From Streptosporangiaceae bacterium (GTDB lineage: Bacteria > Actinomycetota > Actinomycetes > Streptosporangiales > Streptosporangiaceae), in contig JAICWX010000192.1 of assembly GCA_025934635.1 (NCBI GenBank), positions 1-16,887 of the forward strand: a DNA stretch of 16,887 bases, given 5' to 3'. Under the pieces are notes generated by a model, which was not told the DNA's origin, did not search any database, and saw nothing but the letters and a program-made list of their open reading frames with translations. Positions 14,135-16,887 of the stretch are shown piece by piece (the first letter of the stretch is position 1; each line of letters begins with the position of its first letter). The position numbers were made by a program, and so were the translations under genes.

Positions 14135-14372
14135 GGTCCACCGACCGTAGCGGAACCGGCCGCGGACGGGCACGGACTGGCTCACGGACGACGACAGAAA
14201 AGGCCACGGACGGGGCCGGTGGGAGCGGTTACCCAGACCGTCACGCTAGATTCCTGCCTCGGCCAAGTTATGTCACGTCCGTCCATAGGTAGTTTTCCGG
14301 CAGGCCCCAAGCGACATTGAATCCAGCGCGACCGGCTCCATTTATCAAGTCCAGGCATAACGGCAAGTACCA
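14135..14372. repeat. CACGGAC cluster right of the IS; otherwise no gene seen
   Basis: Three same-strand copies of CACGGAC (14171-14177, 14183-14189, 14205-14211) lie within 41 bp, the first two 12 bases apart, more than one helical turn. They belong with the three copies left of the IS. Before the insertion this stretch was continuous with 12305-12411. I find no credible coding sequence in it. Confidence 0.4.
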
Positions 14373-14645
14373 TCAGGGCGCCTGTACTACGGGTTGCACC
14401 CTCATAGGGCCGAATAACCTGAGGACTCTGCCGACTCTGGAGATTCCTCGCAGGAAGGGCCACATCCACCACTGTTTGATGACGGCAATCTTGCCGTCAC
14501 ACACCTGTATATTCGCCACTCGAACCCATGGTCTGCAGGCGAATCTAGCGCGAGCCAAGATCCACAGCCGTCGCAGTTGCCGCGGGGATATCACCTGCAG
14601 CAACTGTAGCGGATCGCGGAGCCGCTTGCCACCTATTGAACGCAT
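14373..14645 (-). CDS. Small basic protein or gene remnant, unrecognized
   Basis: A 90-residue frame starts at ATG 14645 (MRSIGGKRLRDPLQLLQ) and is basic throughout, with the segment PRQLRRLWILARARFACRPW followed by VRVANIQVCDGKIAVI. This faintly resembles the opening of hexapeptide-repeat acyltransferases, where an Arg-rich helix precedes the first coil of the beta-helix, but the rest of such a protein is missing. Base composition is lower in GC and codon bias weaker than in the surrounding genome, as in the truncated gene upstream at 14754, so both may belong to one imported polysaccharide-type segment. A perfect 9-bp palindrome (14480-14499) lies inside it. It may not be expressed. Confidence 0.25.
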   Translation of the reverse strand: MRSIGGKRLRDPLQLLQVISPRQLRRLWILARARFACRPWVRVANIQVCDGKIAVIKQWWMWPFLRGISRVGRVLRLFGPMRVQPVVQAP

Positions 14646-14753
14646 AATAGCCGCACGTTTCCAGATGATGGTGCTACGTTGGCCTTTAGCCGCCTTGGAA
14701 AAAACCTCAAACAGTAGTCCAAATTAATAAACTCTGCAAGAATTCGGGTCCTA

Positions 14754-15288
14754 TTATCTCCCTCGAAAAGGGAAGGAGCCCCACGCCTCGGCTTCCTCGT
14801 AAGTCGGATGACTCCATAGTGCGCGAAGATTCGAGAGAAGGTTTGGGCCGAGCACTCGGACCTCGTCGATGCTGACCGTCCACTCAAACTTCGCAAGGGC
14901 GTGACACACATTGACCACATAAGAACAAATGAGGGTTTGATAATCGCTCAACCCCCAAGCCATGGCCATGTTACTTCCGGCGGGCGCCAGGCGGGGGATG
15001 TATTCGCCATCCTCAGCCATCATATATCCGATTGTGGAGCCACCACTGCCCGCACAAAAGCTTTCGAGCAGATGCATCAAGGGCAAGTCAAGTTCGACGT
15101 CACCCTCAGACCGGGTATCGATAAGAAAGGCACGGCTATCCTTGGGTGCAATTTGCGCTCGACGCCCAGACAGACCACCAGCGAAATAAAACAACACATC
15201 GGTTCCTTGTTCCGATGCAATCGCCATTAGCGACGCGGCCTCAGAACCTCTCCACCCGATGTCTACGAGACCGACCCGGGCCCCGCTG
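14754..15288 (-). pseudogene. C-terminal part of a HAD-like protein of surface-polysaccharide type
   Basis: The frame gives about 178 residues ending FPFRGR. It opens with RVGLVDIGWRGSEAASLMAI. A DIGWxGS block followed by a short strand such as DVLFYFAGGL, then AFLIDTR and a helix LPLMHLLESFCAGSGGSTIG, is how I remember the C-terminal region of large HAD-type proteins linked to glycosyltransferases in capsule and cell-surface gene clusters. The N-terminal part is missing. The ATG at 15293 lies in sequence that belongs, on the other strand, to a chromate-transporter remnant, so the true 5' end was cut off near 15285. GC content is visibly lower than in neighbouring genes, which suggests transfer from elsewhere. 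Caspase- or TIR-like assignments do not fit, as no catalytic His-Gly is present. The family match is from memory and moderate. Confidence 0.45.
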
Positions 15289-15585
15289 AACATCTTCTCC
15301 CCGTCGTTCGCGTTCGTGCTCGCCGGCGCCCGCTACTTCGGCGCCCTCAGGGGAAACAGCCGCGCCTAGTCTTTCCTCGACGGCGCCGGCCCGGCCGCGA
15401 TCGGCGCCATCGGCGGCTCTGCGATCCTGCTGGTCCGCGCCCTGTCCCAGCCCTGGCAGTACGCCGTCCTCGCCGCGGCCGCCCTCCTCCTGCTCGGCCT
15501 GCGCCGCGGCGTCGTGCTCACCCTGCTCGCCGCCGCAGCCGCCGGCGTGCTCACCGCCCTGGCCAGCGGCCCGCTACCACACTGA
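15289..15585 (+). pseudogene. chrA: Chromate transporter (ChrA) C-terminal remnant with in-frame amber stop
   Basis: Plus-strand translation gives NIFSPSFAFVLAGARYFGAL, then RGNSRA, a TAG stop (15367-15369), and in the same frame SFLDGAGPAAIGAIGGSAIL, WQYAVLAAAALLLLGLRRG and a final ALASGPLPH before TGA 15583. This is the C-terminal membrane part of a chromate efflux transporter. The stop most simply arose from a CAG glutamine codon (C to T). The first two thirds of the gene are missing, cut at about 15285 where low-GC sequence on the other strand begins. With both a nonsense codon and a 5' deletion it cannot function. Its tail is followed in the same frame by a DUF4396 fragment. Confidence 0.75.
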
Positions 15586-15612
15586 CCCGGTCTGCGGGGA
15601 GGTGCACCTGCG

Positions 15613-15726
15613 AAGCCGAGCCCGGCGTACTGGTTTCTCATGCAGGTCGGCATGATCGCCGGATTCTTCACAGCCTGGCCGGTCAACACCTGGCTGATCC
15701 GCGCCGTGATCAAGGAAGCGATGTAA
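15613..15726 (+). pseudogene. DUF4396 protein, C-terminal fragment
   Basis: After the transporter remnant, 37 codons read KPSPAYWFLMQVGMIAGFFT, then AWPVNTWLIRAVIKEAM and TAA. This matches, from memory, the conserved end of DUF4396 membrane proteins (a Y-W-F-x-M-Q-x-x-M-I-x-G-F helix, then P-V-N-x-W-L-I-R). These genes often sit with metal-resistance genes, such as those for multicopper oxidases. There is no start codon or ribosome site, and the upstream part is gone, so only the tail survives. Confidence 0.6.
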
Positions 15727-15746
15727 CCACCCGTTTGGGATCATCG

Positions 15747-16324
15747 TCAGGTCTGGTAGCCGAGCATGGCCATCATGCCGCTGCTCTCGGGGGCGTGGTA
15801 GAGGTTGTGGCAGTGGGCCATCCACTGGCCGGCGTTGTCCGCGTCCAGGTCGCAGGCGACCTGCTGGCCGGGGCGGACGATCACGGTATCCTTGCGCGGC
15901 CCGGCCCGGCCCGGCCCAACCGGGCCGAGGGCGAAGGTGTGGCCGTGGATGTGCATCGGGTGGTACATGGTGGTGGCGTTGGCGAAGACCACCCGGACCC
16001 GCTGTCCCTGCCGCATGGTGAACCGCAGCGCGCCGGGCTTGGACATGTCGAAGGCCTGGCCGTTGATGCCCCAGTCGTAGCGGGACATGCCCCCGGTCGG
16101 CCGGAGCCGGTAGGTCACGTCGGGCGCCCGGGCCGCCAGCCGCGCCTGCGGCGCTGCCCGCAGCCCGGCGTAGGTGGCGAGCCTGCGGTCCAGCTCGGCC
16201 GGGCGGACGTCGGTTCCCCGGCGGTGCGGATCAGGGCCAGCGCGGTGGCGTTCTTGCCCTCGGCCAGCGCGGTCAGCGGGAACACGCCGTCGCCCAGGGT
16301 GACGCTCACGTCGTACCGCTCATC
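15747..16324 (-). pseudogene. Multicopper oxidase, 5'-truncated and frameshifted
   Basis: The 3' part reads cleanly: WGINGQAFDMSKPG, then the copper-binding HPMHIHGH and the final HCHNLYH followed by a Met, all hallmarks of the last cupredoxin domain of CueO-like oxidases. Upstream, DVRPAELDRRLATYAGLRAA stays in this frame. The preceding ERYDVSVTLGDGVFPL and EGKNATALALIRTAG, clearly the same enzyme, are in another frame, so there is a frameshift near 16215-16235. The N-terminal domains are absent; the homology stops at about 16324, where it joins an ArsR-type start. The loop before the T1 axial Met (HAPESSGMM) is two residues longer than the usual HAExGMM. GTG 16118 is not the real start. The enzyme cannot be made whole. 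Confidence 0.8.
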
Positions 16325-16402
16325 GGCCAGGCGCGCCACGATGGCGCGGCGGGTGCTGTCGGCCAGCGCGCCCCACCGGTCAGCATCTCGGTTAGTATCC
16401 AC
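16322..16402 (-). pseudogene. ArsR-family regulator, first 27 codons, fused to multicopper oxidase
   Basis: From GTG 16402 the frame reads DTNRDADRWGALADSTRRAI and VARLAD, the standard opening of ArsR/SmtB repressors (RWxALADxTRRxIVxxLA), and then switches in frame to multicopper-oxidase sequence. The HTH and metal-binding parts are lost. TAA upstream fixes GTG as the first possible start. No ribosome site is present, so the original message may have been leaderless. The control region ahead of it still carries two operator-like palindromes. Confidence 0.65.
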
Positions 16403-16423
16403 TAACGGTTAGAATTCACTAAC
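16391..16423. promoter_or_regulatory. Tandem ArsR-type operators
   Basis: GTTAGTATCCACTAAC (16391-16406) and GTTAGAATTCACTAAC (16408-16423) are two 16-bp palindromes separated by one base and identical at 14 positions. They overlap and precede the GTG start of the truncated ArsR gene. Short AT-rich palindromes at the start of the gene are the normal ArsR binding sites. They remain although the repressor here is broken. Confidence 0.65.
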
Positions 16424-16545
16424 CAGCTGGCTTCGGTCAAGACACACCCGCCCGTCCGCTACCCCGAAGAACGTGAACCCGGTCACACCGGGCGGCTAAA
16501 TCCTGGCCGGCTGAACGCTGCGCGGCCCCCCGGCGTAGTAGGGGC

Positions 16546-16887
16546 ATGGCAGCTTCAAGCTGTGATGACAGCGGTGATGCGTGGCTGGCCGCCTACCAGG
16601 GGCCGCTGCTCGGCTTCGTGCTGCCCATCGTCAACGGCGATCGGCAGGCCGCCGAGGACGTGGTCCAGGAGACGATGCTGCGCGGCTGGCAGCACGCCGG
16701 TGAGCTCCGGCCGGAGCAGGCCGGGTCGTGGCTGCACGAGGTCGCTCGCAACGTCGCCATCTCGACCTACCACCGGCGGCGCCGGGCCCGGCCGCGTGAG
16801 ATCCCGCTGGATGAGACCCTCGTACCCGCCGCCGGCGACGGGCTCGACGGCATGATGGACGCGCTGGTCATCGCCTCGGCGCTGGAC
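16546..16887 (+). CDS. ECF-type RNA polymerase sigma factor, 3' end outside the window
   Basis: The visible 114 residues begin MAASSCDDSGDAWLAAYQGP and contain the complete sigma-2 region: LLGFVLPIVNGDRQAAEDVV and QETMLRGWQHA (core binding and -10 recognition), then WLHEVARNVAISTYHRRRRAR, the typical end of region 2. A linker (PLDETLVPAAGDG) leads towards sigma-4, which lies beyond the edge. Such factors direct polymerase to stress or envelope-response promoters and are usually held by an anti-sigma factor encoded next door; that gene would be outside the window. ATG 16546 follows AGGGG by one base, too close for a good ribosome site; TAGTAG just upstream could be a -10 box for a nearly leaderless message. 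It is divergent from the ArsR remnant. Confidence 0.9.
   Translation, partial: MAASSCDDSGDAWLAAYQGPLLGFVLPIVNGDRQAAEDVVQETMLRGWQHAGELRPEQAGSWLHEVARNVAISTYHRRRRARPREIPLDETLVPAAGDGLDGMMDALVIASALD

Noticed and set aside
14754..15293. Caspase-like or TIR-like effector in the low-GC segment
   Set aside because: The phrase DVLFYFAGG recalls the caspase FYFAGHG strand, but no His-Gly or later catalytic Cys block follows; the DIGWRGS opening fits a HAD/polysaccharide-type protein better.

Overview
The window is very GC-rich, with codons ending almost always in G or C, many GTG/TTG starts, stop-start overlaps (ATGA, GTGA), a FadR-type regulator, a NarL-type two-component pair and an ECF sigma factor. 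This points to a chromosome of an actinomycete (Actinomycetota, Streptomyces/Streptosporangiales-like; the genus cannot be fixed from sequence alone).

Left part (1-3332): a sugar-uptake operon on the minus strand (lipoprotein solute-binding protein 775-2157, then an ABC permease that runs off the left edge) is divergent from a FadR/GntR regulator (2553-3332). The 395-bp divergent region is unusually AT-rich and holds inverted repeats. The regulator probably controls the transporter and itself.

First decayed patch (3357-4373): three minus-strand fragments, namely the N-terminal third of one alpha/beta hydrolase, the C-terminal part of another, and the P-loop start of a LuxR/LAL-type AAA ATPase. 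Next comes a translationally coupled pair on the minus strand: a winged-helix-like Ala/Pro-rich protein (5146-6012) and a PD-(D/E)XK, Mrr-like nuclease (4415-5149). An MFS exporter (6211-7446) is divergent from an XRE-family repressor (7520-8008), with a perfect 8+3+8 palindrome between them.

Middle (8346-11986): a six-helix membrane protein of unknown role, divergent from a histidine kinase/response regulator pair (9239-11181), followed by a secreted protein with a dirigent/allene-oxide-cyclase-like barrel signature (11465-11986).

Right part (12170-16423) is a mobile and decayed zone. A 36-bp sequence at 12170-12205 is a near-copy of one at 4506-4541. Next to it lie a terminator hairpin and the 3' part of a tRNA-Tyr gene starting at the anticodon loop, which looks like the trace of tRNA-directed integration. 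A complete IS4-family element follows (12422-14124), with 20-bp terminal inverted repeats (19/20) and a perfect 10-bp target duplication. Its transposase ribosome-binding site and start lie inside a long hairpin, as in the anti-read-through leaders of IS10/IS50. Beyond it are lower-GC remnants: a truncated HAD/polysaccharide-type gene, a chromate-transporter tail with an in-frame amber codon, a DUF4396 tail, and a frameshifted multicopper oxidase fused to the first codons of an ArsR-type gene that still has a double operator. These look like the ruins of a heavy-metal resistance cluster. The window ends inside an ECF sigma factor gene (from 16546).

I see no CRISPR array and no complete novel multi-gene system. 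The strongest candidates for new biology are the wHTH-nuclease pair, the repeat/att architecture, the RBS-sequestering IS leader, and the secreted dirigent-like protein beside a two-component system.
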